NCBI RefSeq assembly: GCF_036417845.1
Contig: NC_089979.1
Location: forward strand, 49,608,775-49,672,774
DNA: 64,000 nt
DNA from: Apteryx mantelli
Taxonomy: Eukaryota; Chordata; Aves; Apterygiformes; Apterygidae
Direction: 5' to 3'
Below the pieces are notes generated by a model, which searched no databases, was not told the DNA's origin, and saw nothing but the letters and a program-made list of their open reading frames with translations. A program made the translations under genes and the position numbers. Of this stretch, positions 1 to 13,284 are shown in pieces. Every line of letters starts with the position of its first letter. Within the stretch, counting starts at the first letter, position 1.

Positions 1-2090
1 CTACTGAAACCGTTCAGGTTAGTCTAATTTATACTAGCTGAGAATTTGGCCTATTTTACTTGTTTTATATTTATAGACACCGCTGAGTAGTTCTGAATAT
101 GTGATTTTAGTGATGCAGGATGTAGAAGGGACTCCAGCCCCCAGAAAGATGGTACCCATGTAGTCAGCATCCCCCAAGCTGACTGCCCCTCCATACACTT
201 AGGGGCACTCTGAATCACAAATTGCTCTCCGGGCCTCCACAACACTCCAGGCAAAATTTTCACCTCGTGGCCCCACCTCTTGGATTTCCCAGCTGAGACT
301 GTCCTTCCTTGAAACAGCACATTAATCCCTATTGCTTGGTACTACATTCACTGAGAGGGCTTTGTCTCGTTGTCTTACACTGACTGCTCAACTTGGAATA
401 TACCTCAGAAAACAAGAGGAAACTGGCCAAAATCCCCCCACTTTTTTTTTGGCTTCCAGTGGCATGGAATAGCCCAAAAGCTCCCAAGCTGCCCATTAGT
501 GGACAGTAATTTCCAGCTTAACTGAGCCAATCATTTGCTGATGTTTCAGATTCTTCAAATTCTTCCAACATTTGCGTGTATGAAGTGTTCAGTCACAGAA
601 TCTGATCCAGGAGTGTTGTCCCAGCAGAGAGACTGGATCCTGCCAGCCTGGAAGATGTTCATTCACATTCAGAAAGAGGAAAGAAGTGTAAAGTAATGGG
701 GTCAATTACAGTCCCCCTGTAAATAGAAAAAAAGGGAAGGGAACAGACCTAAAGATGTACAGGCTGATGGGCCTACATCAAGGTTGGGTGCTACCCTCAG
801 ATAACACTTGTAGGAGAGGAAGCTGCCCTCTACACTCCACCCCAATGAGGTGTTTTATTTCAGGATATAAACTGAAAAATGCTTTATTGTATCTGGCCAG
901 AAACATATAGAATGATTTATTCTGACTGGTCAGAAACATATAGAAAAATATTGTGATAGAAAACTATTGGCCTAGTTCACAGAAGAGACAAAAAGAAGTC
1001 AGATGCCTCTTTTGGATGTGGGTGATATGAAATACTTTTGTCTTGCATTCATTAAAGATATGAGTCTAGGAAGCACTGACTCTAGAAGATGCTATGCCTC
1101 AAGCTCCATTTGAGAATACTTTTAAAGTATATTGTGATTCCACTTATCACTTTTCTAAATGACAACTCTTTGGCCACACAACTTTCACACAAGTGTAACT
1201 TCAGTGACATTGCTATTAATGCTCATCAGTGTGAGGTAAGAGTTGGGCCCGTGACTGTCCATCTAAGGGAACAATGGTTACTCTAGACTTAGATGGCCTG
1301 CGCTCCTGTGTTACAACACTTGGTAATTATAACACCAGCTTCTGGATATGAAATCTCTTCCTACTTCAGGCATTTTTTCTGCTAAAAGCTAATGCTTTTG
1401 TCCTTGTCTAACTGCCCTTCAGCCTGAAGTCAATATGATCTTTTTTTATTCTCACATTTTCACTTAAAAATACAGGTGTCTATTGCAAAATATTGTGCAC
1501 TTGGCCAACAAAGTGGTTGACTGTGCAATCAAAGAAGAGTATGTTCATGGTGAACTTTGTGGTTCAGAAGCTTCAGAAATCTACATCTGCCTCATATGTG
1601 TTTTGTGGCCACCTAGATCTTCTCATAAGGCCAAAGATAGTAAAAACAAGATACCTCCATTCACTTTTCCTACTTATTCACTGATGTTTCTACTCTCACT
1701 TTGCTGTCTCCTATAATTTGATTTGTTTTTCATGCTCATGGTCAGGTTTGACTAAACTTCTAGATTTATCTGATGCATCCAGTAAAAATATGTCTTTAGG
1801 AAGCTGGTAGAATTGTGAATTACTTATTCAGGAGACCAATCCTTCATGGTTTAACAAGAAAAGTAGGCACCCATGAACCAGCTCTTGTTTTCAGCCTGCT
1901 ACTTTTCTCTTAAGATTCAGCCCACTGTTTCTTGATGCCAATAGTGAAAACTAAGATTTCCAAGATTTTTGAAGGTGTCCTTGATGTGCACCATGTTCCA
2001 AGCTGAATATTCTTTAGTAGTACACAAATAAAGCTTATAACCACTAATATTTGAAAGGGATTATCACTTCATTGCTAAGTTTTCAAAGTA
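1..2090. other. Unique noncoding sequence
   Basis: I see no gene here. Open frames are all under 90 codons and none resembles a known domain. The only internal structure is a diverged two-copy tandem duplication at 893-945, listed separately. The sequence is AT-leaning and CpG-poor, as expected for avian intergenic or intronic DNA. Confidence 0.6.
885..950. repeat. Two-copy tandem duplication (33-bp spacing)
   Basis: A 20-base segment at 893-912 (CTGGCCAGAAACATATAGAA) recurs at 926-945 with one substitution, C to T at the fifth base. The copies are 33 bases apart and the intervening sequence is also partly similar. This looks like a local slippage or unequal-exchange duplication with no coding meaning. 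Confidence 0.7.
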
Positions 2091-2117
2091 TGTGCACACA
2101 CGCACACACACATACAC
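2091..2117. repeat. (CA)n microsatellite
   Basis: An alternating CA run with interruptions (TGTGCACACACGCACACACA followed by CATACAC). It is a short dinucleotide repeat and may be length-polymorphic. Confidence 0.85.
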
Positions 2118-2202
2118 TCGTTAGTTTTTTCAGTTCTATACAGCATGTATAGTGAAATACCCTGGAAATTTTGCAAACTCAGGGATTTTAGAGAACAGAG
2201 GC

Positions 2203-2218
2203 AAAAAAAAAAAAAAAA
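2203..2218 (+). repeat. Poly(A) run, 16 bases
   Basis: Sixteen consecutive A. No retrogene or SINE body with target-site duplications is recognisable upstream, so it is called a simple homopolymer and not a retroposon tail. Confidence 0.8.
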
Positions 2219-2219
2219 G

Positions 2220-5200
2220 GTAAGTTGATGAAAAAGAATCAGGGGATTGAATAGGTTTAAAAAGTAGCAAGTGATTTCGAGCTGTAATGAGGAAAACAAG
2301 CCTCTGGTTCAAAAGCAAGTGCTTTCTTGTCCATTTACAGGATAATCAATATCTCATCCTAAAACATCTGTGAGCAGATATTAAAAAGAAAGAATGCTTT
2401 ATTGTAGAAAAAATTTGCTGATGAAGCACAAGTTCCATCAAAAATGGAAGCATAAATAACTGTGGAATATTGATAATGATGCTTAGGGAAAAAGAGCTGA
2501 ATAAACAGCTCTGAATAAAATGTGAAATGGCATTTTATCTTTCTGTTTTCTTGTAAACCTCTGTGCTAGCAGATATGAACAGTGTCCATCTCTAGCATTT
2601 GATCAGGATTCTTTCTCAGTCAGCCTTTTTTGTTCCCCTGCCTTATTTTAAGCATAATTATCAGATTGATAAATATGTGCATCAGACATAACATTAGCAG
2701 AGCCTGGATTCTGAATTACTGCAGAACTGGTGCTTTTAGGGAGCAGAAACAATTTAGGCCCAGAAAATGAACATGTTTGACTGAACAGATTATCTTTTTC
2801 AGCTAATAATAGTTCATATCAAATACCATTTTGTGAAAAAAAGAGATCAGCTTGCATGCTCTGTGCAGAAACAGAGAGGAAAATGTTCCCTACAGTACTT
2901 ACATATTATGAAATCAATTTTGCATTGAAGGACACTTTTCAGAGCAATTTCAATCCTAAAGTAGGTTTGTATGTTGCTGTGTTCCCCATATATATCTATA
3001 TCTATCTCTCTCTATATATATCACAGTTAGCAGTACAAGGACCCAACAGTGCTCCCATTTCACACCCTGTGTAAAATTAGGTTTAAATTCACAGTAATGA
3101 CAATGGAGAGTGAATTGTTCACATCTGGAGACTTTTTGTATTGAAAGTTCCAGTTAGACCCTGTAACACATGTACTAGTTTAAGCCAAGCATCTAACTCT
3201 CAGTAGGCCAAGATACTCTCTCTTCGCAGCTCCATTACAGAGCGCTGGTCAAACTGCTTTTCTGTTCCATGAGCCAAGGCTCGCTTTCCACACCAACACT
3301 CCTAAAAACGATCTTTTCCTCCTTAATATCACAGATTTTCTGGAAGATGGTTTGTCTCTGACAAACTCAACCTCAGTACCTTTAGGGAGTGTTCAGCCTG
3401 CTACTTGTAGGCCACTCAGGGAGTGACAACTTTATTGCCAACCGGAAAAGATGAGCTGTCTTCAATCAACATGCTTGATTCAATGATACCAAACCCTGTG
3501 CACAACTGGACCCTGTATATAATGATGAGAGAGCAGGGTGGTGATCTGCCAACCAGCAGCTGGCTCCATGTTTGTCACACAGTGCTCCTTTCCTCCACTG
3601 TTTATCATATGCAATCAGCAGTGAAAACAGCTGCTATACAGTGCTTTCCAACCCACTTGGTGTCTATAACACAGAGCTGGCAACGTGCCTGACTGTGACA
3701 TGTAGCTGGGTTGAGGTGATATCTCTGAGCTGGTGCATTTATTCCAACAATGGATTACCTGACAAATATGAGAAGAGCAAGTTTCTGAAAGAGACCTGGG
3801 TGGCTACTAACTGAATCTTAGAAATAACAGGTCTTAAGCTGTTTGCTCTAAGGAGTATAGTATTCTCAGCCCAAGCCTCTTACAGTGCCATTACCGTTAT
3901 ATATTGTATCTAGGAGCTTTAAATAGTCTGGTAGCAAAGTATTGGACAGGCCTGAATTGCAAGATTGGAAAAAATAAGTATTTTGGATTTTCTAAGTCTT
4001 GCACAGGACTATCTTTTGGAAGACTTCAGCTTTTCCCTTGAGTGGATAAGGAGATAGGTATGTTGGCAAAGAGATACTGTGTATCCTGAACCACTGGGAA
4101 AACTGTTTGCAAGCTTGTGTACCCTATTTAAAGCATTGTAGTGTGTTACAGAAACAAAGAGAATATACACCAATACTGTTCCTGTTTCTAAAGAATTTTG
4201 CAATTTATGTATCTGCATTCAGAAGCTGTACACGTATCTGGTCTGTGCAGCTGTAAAGACTATGTTACTGCACATGCTTTGCAGCTATCCAACTTCAGTG
4301 GGAACAAGAGGTGAGCAGAGCATTCTAAATAAATATTTTTGTCACCTCTTGCTTGATAACTAAGCCTGCCAAAGGGTAAACAGACATGATATCATTATCA
4401 ATCTTTGAATGGCAAGGTTCTCAACTGCATGGAGCTCACAGCATGCTGCTTAGGTGATAGGGCAGAAGAAGAGCAGTGACAAATGGAGCACAAGGCGATA
4501 TTTTGATTGATCATTTGCATAGGGGCTTATTGATGGGGTTTGAGAACTTTCTAGCTTCCGTTGTGGTCTTGTCGTATTTCCATGGTGCCACTTCTACTTT
4601 GGGAGATGATGATATGATGCAGAGCAAAGCTATAGACTCTTGAACGGGAAGATTTATGTTCCTGTAGCAGCTCTGGGGAGAAATATGGGTGGAAGAGAGT
4701 GCTGAGCAGTACAGAAAGGCTTTGAAACCTCTAAGAAAGGAGTCGTTCCAAATACAATAAACTAATTAAGTGCTATTAGAAATACAGTGAAACTAGCACT
4801 GAGCACTGCCTCCCACAGACAACCCACTGTCTTAAATAAGCACTTAAATAATCCCCATGTGGATTTTGGTACAATTTTGTCTGACCTTTATTTAAAGACG
4901 ACCAATAGGGCAATTGATTATGGTTGGTCAACCTGTGTGAATTGGCTCTAACCTAGAGTCAATTCTCTTTATTTCTTTGCCTAAGTTGCCCCTCCTCTTT
5001 TTTAAAAATACACAGTTATCTTTTTAGCTTTCTTTTTTTCTTTATCAAATTCTGCTGCATTTTTCTATCCTCCCGTGGTTGCTGGTCTCTTGTTTTGTTC
5101 TCCACAAAGCTTTTTTAGCCAGCCTCCGATACTTAGGGGCTTTTTTCTTTGTGCATATCAGCTTTTAAAAACAAAATGTCTATCCTAAAAGTCAAACTAA

Positions 5201-5395
5201 TACCTATTCCAAAAAATGCAGGACTATATTCACTACCTGTATAGCATCAGCCATGTCAATGTATCTTAGGGGAGGAATTCTCTTTCTACACTCTAAAAGT
5301 GTCTTCCTCTAGCACTACTTCCCTACCTGGGCCAAGAGTTGAATCCATTTGAGATGTATCTGTACCAAGACTGATAGAGATAAGAGATTTCATTA
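2220..5395. other. Unique noncoding sequence
   Basis: No gene recognised; open frames are under 90 codons. It contains a pyrimidine/TA microsatellite at 2988-3022 and a lone octamer motif ATTTGCAT at 4513-4520 (POU-factor type), which is too common to be meaningful alone. No recognisable interspersed repeat otherwise. Confidence 0.55.
2988..3022. repeat. TA/TC microsatellite
   Basis: Mixed TATATC and TCTC units form a simple-sequence tract between unique flanks. Confidence 0.75.
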
Positions 5396-5398
5396 TGG

Positions 5399-5466
5399 AA
5401 TGCCCAGTCCTGCCTCTTAGAGCCTGCAAGATGTTTACTGTTGAATAAGGATTGCAGGATCAAATG
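5399..5466. repeat. Possible palindromic amniote repeat fragment
   Basis: The segment begins near CAGTCCTGC (about 5406) and ends with GGATTGCAGGATCA (about 5449-5462), giving approximately inverted ends of the type TCCTGC and GCAGGA. From memory, this wording resembles a dispersed palindromic repeat seen in bird and reptile DNA. The middle is diverged and I cannot name the family, so confidence is low. Confidence 0.3.
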
Positions 5467-5469
5467 AGT

Positions 5470-8400
5470 CAAACTGAAAATGTAGACACAAGCTGTGCAT
5501 GCCCTACCCAGTCATTCTCTGCCTGGCTTTCCCCACCTTTAAAAGAAAAAAAGATATGGTGCTCCAATATCAAACATTTTGAGACCATTAATAAATTACT
5601 GCTGACAACTGTAGCCACCACAGACAAAAGATCTGTCAAAAGGTAAAAGACTATGGAGCAATATTTCCTCACTTCTAATTCTTACTTTTAAAGAAGAGGG
5701 ACATATACAGCTGATTTGTTGTCAAAGAACATGAAGAGAAGATTTGGAAGGTACTTTTTTTTTTTCCCTCCCACATTTAGCATATGCCATAACCATGCTT
5801 AAGACTTTTCCAGAGTAGAGGGAATAAAAGAGGAGCAGAAGGGGCAGGGAAGTGGTAAAATTGTCTTCCTCTCTAAGATGCAATCTGAAGTGGTTATAGA
5901 AATATTCATGTTAACACTACATATTTTTGAAGATAAGACTTGTTCATATCAATCAAAACAGAGCAGCAGTAACAGAGCGAATTTGCTTCAAGTAGTTCTG
6001 CTTGCAGAATCTGATGGTGCACTCTGATATGCTTGATCAATTGTAGATGATCCCTAATGTCACAGACACAGTTTGTTTCCTACTCAGCCATCACAGACAG
6101 AAGAGAGAGGGGCTCCCTTCCACTACAGGTGTCTCTAACATCAATATAATGGGTCTTCCAAAGGCCACCCCTTTCCTGAGGGCCCACATCCTCTTCTATT
6201 TTAACTCTGTCTTATGAACTGGTAAGTAAACTTTTCTTATTCTTTCTTTTTTAAACGTAATGACTAATGTGCAGCAAGTGCTGATTCCAAGTAAATAACA
6301 CCTTGGAAACTAGTTTACCCTTTGTAAAAAGAAGAAGATGGTGCACATCTACTGATGGAATGGGGAAGCAAGTAGGGGTGGTGGAACCGTGGCAAGAGCT
6401 GCCCAAAGGGGTGAAAGTACCACACGAGTGCCAGGTGGAAAGTGCTGCAGAGTTAGTCCTCTGCAAAAATAGAGCTGTGGGAGAGGAGTGGAAAGACTGC
6501 AGCCTTTTGCTTTCTGAGCTGATCTTAACTTGTTAACTTGTTAACTGCAGCAGCTCGTAGACCTAGTAAGCTGTTTCCACTGATATCAATATTAACAATT
6601 CCATTGTCTCCTGTGAGAATACAGCTGGGGCTGACAATGAGCATTTTTGAAAACCTTACCCTAGAAAGTATCATTCTGAAGCACTTAATTTTGATAATAA
6701 AAAAGGTGTGCTTTGGAGATGAACAGTATTTATTTCAATCTCTTTGGGCTGGAACTGTCTAAAACTGAAGCACTGCTAATTTTATGACAACAGATTCATG
6801 ATTATCTCCTTTTTAGGTTAACTATAAAACACCAGGAGAATTTTGATATCCTCATTTTTCTGCCTTCAATAAAGCAGAAAACAGAAATGAATGAATATTT
6901 TAACTATATTTTTGACTTTAAAAAACATGTTTATTTTAGTTTTTCAGCTTTGGGGGCAACAATTTTGGCAAGTTCTGGCTGTATATGAATTGTTTTGCAT
7001 TTCATTGTGTAGTATAAGGCAAATGAAGAGATGGCTATATAGAGCTTTTGTCTATAGCTAGTGATGGTGGACAGTAGCCCTAGAAAGTAGTTTGTTGAGA
7101 ATTATATGTATGTGATAAACGTTAACTGTTCTCTTGGAAGCAATCTCTCTGTATCCATCATAAGCAGTGCTGGTCATTCTCCAAGGTTTGAATATTTAAC
7201 AGCTTGGTAATGGGACTGGTACAGAGCCATGCTATTCTACATTGACTGTTTCTTGGCTTGGAGATGATAGACTGCAGCCTTGCAATATAGGATCCATCCT
7301 CTCTCATGCACTGCTAAAATTCTGTGAGGAAGGAGTTATGGGCCATTGTCACTTGTGATGAAGAGTGGCAAGTTCAGATGGCTCAGATGGCCCAGATGGC
7401 AGCATGTATAACTAGTGGCACGGAGAGTCTGTCAGCTGATAGGGAGCTCAGAAGTGCTTTCAGATACTGTGTGCAAATTAGACCCTAACCATATAAAGCT
7501 ATAAATCAAGGACTAACTTTGGAGAGAGTCTGGGACATGCTCAAAGCAGAATTTTAAGACACAGGGAAGGACAATAGGGGCTCTTTTCAAGAAGTGTCAT
7601 GCATTCAGTAGATACAGTGAGGCCTCATCATTATCTAGATACATCTAAGAGTGTGCTCAACACCAAATTTAGAAAGAGAGGCTTCTGCATGCCATGCAGC
7701 TACACTCTTACAGCCTGCTTATACCTTCCCACTCGAAAGCTGCTCTTTGGAGTGTTGTTTTATCACTCCCTCCCAGCAGCTGTGTGAATGCTACAGTTTG
7801 GTATTCTAGCATAGGGGAAAGGATTATTAGAAGAGGCGGTGTAGAGCACACTAGTCACTCAGTGGATAAATGTGGCAGCAATGGAGTGCATTGAAGATTA
7901 TCTGTCTGGAAAAAGTCCTAAGAACAAACAGAGCTACTCACTGGTTTGCAGGTCCTCACAAAGCTCTCAGTCAAGTCACAAAGCGCTCATCAAGATGCTG
8001 CTAAACAAAACGTTATGCCCTTGGCATACAGACCTGGGAATGAACTATGCTAAGTGGAAAAGGTTACAAAAGCCATTCCAGTTGTTTCTAACCTCAATAT
8101 GAAATGGATCACAAAGTTTTGGTAGGGAGACAGCTAGAGCTAGTTTGTAACATGCTTGACACTTGTAAATAGACCCCAGATTGTGACTGCCATTCTAAAA
8201 TGCTGCAACACATATTAATAAACCTTAAGTGTAGCAAAACTGCAGTAACCCATACTACTTGTGTCACCCATACAATGGCCACTTATGGGACCAGAGAAAT
8301 TGCAGTAAATATGGCAGGTCTGTCAAGTTGTTCAGATTTAAGGTCCACATAAGTCTCAACTCTCAGACTTAGACAAAAACACCATGTATGGCAAAAAGTA

Positions 8401-10520
8401 AACAGATACATTGCACTAAAAAGTGGTCATGAGCATCTCTAGGAAGAATCCAGGCTAAATCCAGGATATAGCTGGTGTAATCTTGATTAACACCTGTAGC
8501 CAAATTCACAGCAAAGGTAGGCATAGCAAACTTTTCTGTCTACTCCTAACTAATATTTATAGGTTTTATTATTACAGTTACAGAATGACCAAGCTCTTCA
8601 GGAATAACAACAAAATGTGTTTTAGCATAAAAATCACCTATGATTTGTAGTGAACTTCTAGCTAATTTGCTGGCAGAAGGGAATACCTGTAAAGAAGACA
8701 ATTTGTTTGAACTTGACAGCTAGAAGGTTTTGGCCTAGAGGGAGTACTTTGCTGACCACCCTTGCATTTGGTAAATTCACAGTAAGAGAAGTGCATCAGG
8801 TCATAAAGCTGATCATATGTTATTAAGGTCACTGTAACAAAAATGAAGTCAGAAGGAAAGACAGGCTTCTTTACATGACTTTCTCAATCACCTACCCAAT
8901 TAAAACTGGAGTAGTTAAAAAATCATCGGACATTCACTCGAACAGCTGTAGACACCTGGAAAAAATTCAGTGTGATCCTAGTACTTTAATCATACTATTG
9001 ATCCCTCTGTATCTATGTCATTATTGTATTTTGGATTCACTTTTGTCTTTTTTACCTGACCTGCTAGTTATCATGTTCAGCCTTTGCATGAAAGACAGAG
9101 CCAACCCTGTGTCCTTTTGTATAGCTACAGACAGCCCACAGAGCAATAAAGTGGCCATCATTTTGCTGATTATGTCATGTGTGGGTGGTAAGATGTAGAA
9201 ATATCCCCTGTCTTAAAGGTATACTCCCTAAGTTAACACAAGATGGAACAGGAGACCAAAATAAACAGACAAACTCTATCCAACCTTTGTGATAGAAAAC
9301 TATAAGAAATTACAGAAATGACATCACAAGAATGAAAATGGTAAGGGAAAAACTGAAAAAAATCATTCTAGTCCAACTGATTAGAGTATATGTTTCTAAG
9401 AACTATTTCACTATTTCACATTTTCAGCATAAAGAAGTCTCTGTTAAACATCCAGATCACCTATTTCTTCGGTTAAGATATGAGAGCTAATAGTACACAT
9501 TTTGTGACTTTTTAAATACATCCTTTAGCAGATCAGGAAGGCTGAAAACTGACGTAGACAGCTTTATGAGACTTTCATGGCATGTAGAAGAAATTAGAAA
9601 ACAAAGCCAATTTAAGAACAATTCTCTTCCTCCTAACACACCAAACAGGGCCTGAAATGATTCTCTTTAAAGTCAGTGAAAAAGCCCCATTACCTTTAAT
9701 GAGTTGCATCAAGTTCCCACTGTGATAGTCACTAAAATGTCAATATTTACAGTTGTCACCAAGAAACATCAAACTGTCGGGAACACTCCTTTTTCGATAA
9801 TGCATAACTAGCTCTCCTTGGTTAATAGCACAAAGTAAATATAAGGAATAGCAGTCAAGGTAGATATAACAAAATATTTGATGAAATCCAGGCACTGAAA
9901 TCCACAGCGCCTTTCACTTCTGAGGCACTCAAAATGCAATAGGTCTACAGTGGCACAGCAAGTAACTCCCAAGTCAATCTGCATTAGATAAAATAATTAA
10001 GTCTACATCAATGATTTGGAATAACAGACTATTGTTGCAGCATCAGTGTTGTGTGCTTTGAAGAAGAAAGAATCTGAGCTGCACCATGCCATTTATTTTC
10101 TATAAAAACCTTGTCTTTGCCTTGGCATTCTTGCATCTGCAGGAGCCCAATATCCTTGGAAAATATTCTGTTCCATTGACAATTATCTCTTAATTATTTC
10201 TGTCCTTTGAGTAGTTACTACTTTGAGGATTTTTCATTATGTGATGTAATTTTCATCACTGAAGCTCCTTTAACTTTCACTGACAGAAGTGGATTTTCTA
10301 ATTAACCCTTGCAAGTACCCAACCATACCACCTAGGAGTGAACAATCTGGTGGAGTTTTGATGGTTGCAATTGGATGATCACTGTACAGAGCCGCTGCTT
10401 GGGAATCAAGTAGTTTGTATTTAAGCAGTCAGCAGGGACAATAGAAATCCCAGGTCTTGGAAGAAATTAGTAGATTTAGGCTTTTCCCACATGCTGTTCT
10501 ACATAATAGGAACTTTCACT
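5470..10520. other. Unique noncoding sequence
   Basis: No gene recognised. The longest frame, 8875-9198 on the plus strand (107 codons), has a hydrophobic middle but no recognisable domain and no exon-like context. A three-copy 10-base tandem motif (CAGATGGC-type) sits at 7374-7403. No CR1 body or other interspersed repeat is clear; the CTAGTCCAACT string near 9369 is too short to call as CR1. Confidence 0.5.
7374..7403. repeat. Three-copy 10-bp tandem motif
   Basis: AGATGGC units recur at 10-base spacing (TTCAGATGGC, TCAGATGGCC, CAGATGGCAG). This is a short tandem array of local origin. Confidence 0.6.
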
Positions 10521-10521
10521 T

Positions 10522-10544
10522 AAAAAAAAAAAAAAAAGAGAGAG
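10522..10544. repeat. Poly(A) plus (GA)n tract
   Basis: Sixteen A followed by GAGAGAG. It is a simple repeat with no visible retroposon body upstream. Confidence 0.8.
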
Positions 10545-10654
10545 CTTCTAGCTCTTCCAATTGCTAAAATAGTCTTCGCTATGTAAATCCCATCACTGCT
10601 GTTTTGTTGAGTCTGCAGCCAGACAGACTGAAACAATGGCACCCAAAGAGCCCA

Positions 10655-10830
10655 CAACTCCCCTGTTGCATCTTAATGGGCTGTTCGTTAACTTCAAAGC
10701 TGACCATTTAAATGCTAACGTTATTAGTCAAGTAATCCAAAACATAAGCACCCAGCTTGAATCATTAGCATTTAATTACCTAACATTTTCTCTTGTTTAA
10801 TCTACAGTGCAAAGCAAACTGGTCTTAATT
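10655..10830. promoter_or_regulatory. Candidate conserved noncoding element (TAAT-rich)
   Basis: About 170 bases carry a cluster of homeodomain-type core motifs: GTTAAC, ATTAGTCAAGTAATCC, CATTTAATTACC and TTAATT. They are not embedded in simple repeat. Such clustering with mixed composition is typical of developmental enhancers in gene deserts. This is inference from motif density; no conservation data were available. It could equally be ordinary AT-rich sequence. Confidence 0.25.
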
Positions 10831-13170
10831 TTTGTTTTAAACACTGGAGCACTCACATTTATGTCTCCCTCTGTGGAAAGTCACAGTATCTTGAAGAAAA
10901 AAAATATCTGAGCTTGCATATACATGAGGGTTTTTTTATAAAACAAAGTACACTGTTTTATTCTAAAGTTTTCTTGGAATCTGTTAGATTTGTTTAGGTT
11001 ATTCCTATTCACTGGGATCTTATATCACCTGTTCAGGAAAGGGTGTATTGTTAAGAAGTAAGTGAAGATTTAGCTGCTAATTCAGGGTCATTTCCCCTCT
11101 TCTTTCTTTGAGCAGATGGAAAAAAAGAAGTTTCTATTGCTTTTTCAAGGTAGTGTAAAGGTCACTGACAATAGCTCCCCTAAAGATGCCGATGTGTGAC
11201 ATTTCGCCTGAATACAACAGGAACATGATAAGCTAAAAAAAATTCAAATTCCTTTCTAGATAAAGCTGTTTATCAAGTGTGACCTATTCCTTAAAATAAA
11301 GCACAACATTTAACTCTTATCTTATTAATCTTACCTGAAGCTTACAGCATGTCTCCTGAATGTAAAAGACTACAAAGAGATGATGATGTAGCACTATTCA
11401 TGTAAAGTAAATACAGTCAGACCTGTACAAAGACAATCTAATGTCTATAAACTGATGACTAAAGTAAACAGATGATTAAAAGTTGCAGGTTTTAACAGCT
11501 GAGTTCAAGTCTGGAGTAGCAGCATGGATATTCCATCCAAATCCACAGATAGATACCCAGTCACCAAAGCATAATCCCCAAATTCCTTTTTTTAATTACT
11601 GAGAGACTCATTGTTTTGCTTTTCAGAGATGCTGGTAGGTCCCTAGCAGTACTCTAAGTGCATATACTATTGCTAGACATGGTGGCAACCTGCAGTGAAT
11701 AGTCAAGACTAGCCACAAAGAGGCTATGATATAAATTCTGTTTTTATTGGGAAAAGATTTGCATTTAAGTCACTGCTACTTATAATTGTTCTTATTTATT
11801 ATATTGCACGAGTCATGGAACCTATGGCTCTTTAATTTAATTATACTTCAGAGAACATAACCTAGACAAGTACAGTCAGGAACCTAAGCAATTACCAATT
11901 TTTTAAACAAAAAAGAGGTAGTGATAGGAGAAGATGAGGAAGGTGACAAAAAATAAGCCATGGTGGTGTATTGTTGACATTTTGTTCCCTCCGAGTTCTG
12001 TTCTGCTACTAATTTCTATTCTCAGTGTTTCTCCGAGGTCTTGTCTTCATTGCTACACAAGCAGTGTTTTTTACCTTGAGCTAAGAAGCATCGTCTATCC
12101 CAAGGAAAAAAACATAACGAAAACAACTTACTAAATTTTCACTTCAAGCTAAATTCACCCAGATCAACCCCACTCCCCACTTGGGGTTAAGCTTAGAGTA
12201 AATTTACCTGGAAGGAAAAATAATACAACTTGTCCTAACTGTATTTTTTCACCTCAAGGTGGCTCATTTGTATTCATTTCCCTGCAGTTAGAAATGCAAC
12301 TTTTTTAGCTGTGAAGAGAAGCCCTGAGGTAGATGAAGATATCAAATGTACATAAGCAGGAGGGCAAAGCTACAATGTGGAATTTTTGGTGAAATTACTG
12401 CATGTGGGGAGAGAGATGTGGCGTATCTGTAGGCTTCAAGTGGGATACTATCCTGTACTTTAAAACCATTTATTTGTGCCTGTCCAAGCATATTTCAGTA
12501 ACAATTTAGCTTGAAATGTAATGAATTGATCAAATATAGACTGTTATACTACAGCTCTAATACTCCTGTTCCCCCCACACACTCTTACAGCTTTGCCTAT
12601 ACACTTAATTTTTGCATGTTGATCACTTTTAAACCACCCCTTTTTCTTTTGTTAGTCCACTCTATTGACTAGTGACATGTTCATACAGAGAATAATCTAT
12701 GGAAAATGATTTTCTACAAATCGTGTAAAACTGTGCATTCACCATTGTCCAGGGCTAGCGTGTGTGTTCAGCACTGCTACACAGTGAAGAATTGGATAAG
12801 AGACTATTCTCATCTCTGGTTGAAGAAAGAATTTCTAGGCAGATTCCTCATCAGAAAAGAAGATGAGTTGAAGCTGCCAGCTGACCTTCAAGATCTCCCC
12901 AAAAGCAGTGTGCTAATCATGCACCTCACATCATGTGAGAACAGAAGAAGGTCACTGTAAAAAAATTAGAAAACAGACATTGAAATCAGTGACTGGAGGA
13001 CTGGAGTTTGGACAAGAACTCAAATAGGCAAAAGTAGGGCAAGACGGATGGGCGGGCACAAACTAGGATCTAAGGACTGGACGGCAAACTTTATCTTAAA
13101 GTGCTACTTTGTCCCTTGCTGTCTATAGAGCTTTTCTTTTCTTTTGTCTCTTCCTCAATAAACAAGCAAT
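10831..13170. other. Unique noncoding sequence
   Basis: No gene or interspersed repeat recognised; open frames are at most 84 codons (for example 12706-12960 plus) without domain similarity. A CCCCCC-containing tract at 12570 and short A/T runs are the only structures. Confidence 0.5.
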
Positions 13171-13175
13171 CAAAC

Positions 13176-13280
13176 AATTATTATATTTATATTTATAGTT
13201 ATTTATTTATATTTTTATTTATATTTATTTTTATATACTTATATTATTTTATCATTTATTATTATTATTATTATTATTAT
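13176..13280. repeat. AT-rich simple repeat ending in (ATT)n
   Basis: About 100 bases consist almost only of A and T, with TTTAT and TATTTAT units, ending in a clean ATT trinucleotide run at 13252-13280. It encodes a low-complexity Tyr/Ile-rich frame that is an artefact. The tract may be prone to length variation and helix melting. Confidence 0.85.
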
Positions 13281-13284
13281 AACA

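Noticed and set aside
9360..9385. CTAGTCCAACT string resembling the CR1 3' region
   Set aside because: Only about a dozen bases match and the expected neighbouring CR1 blocks are absent.
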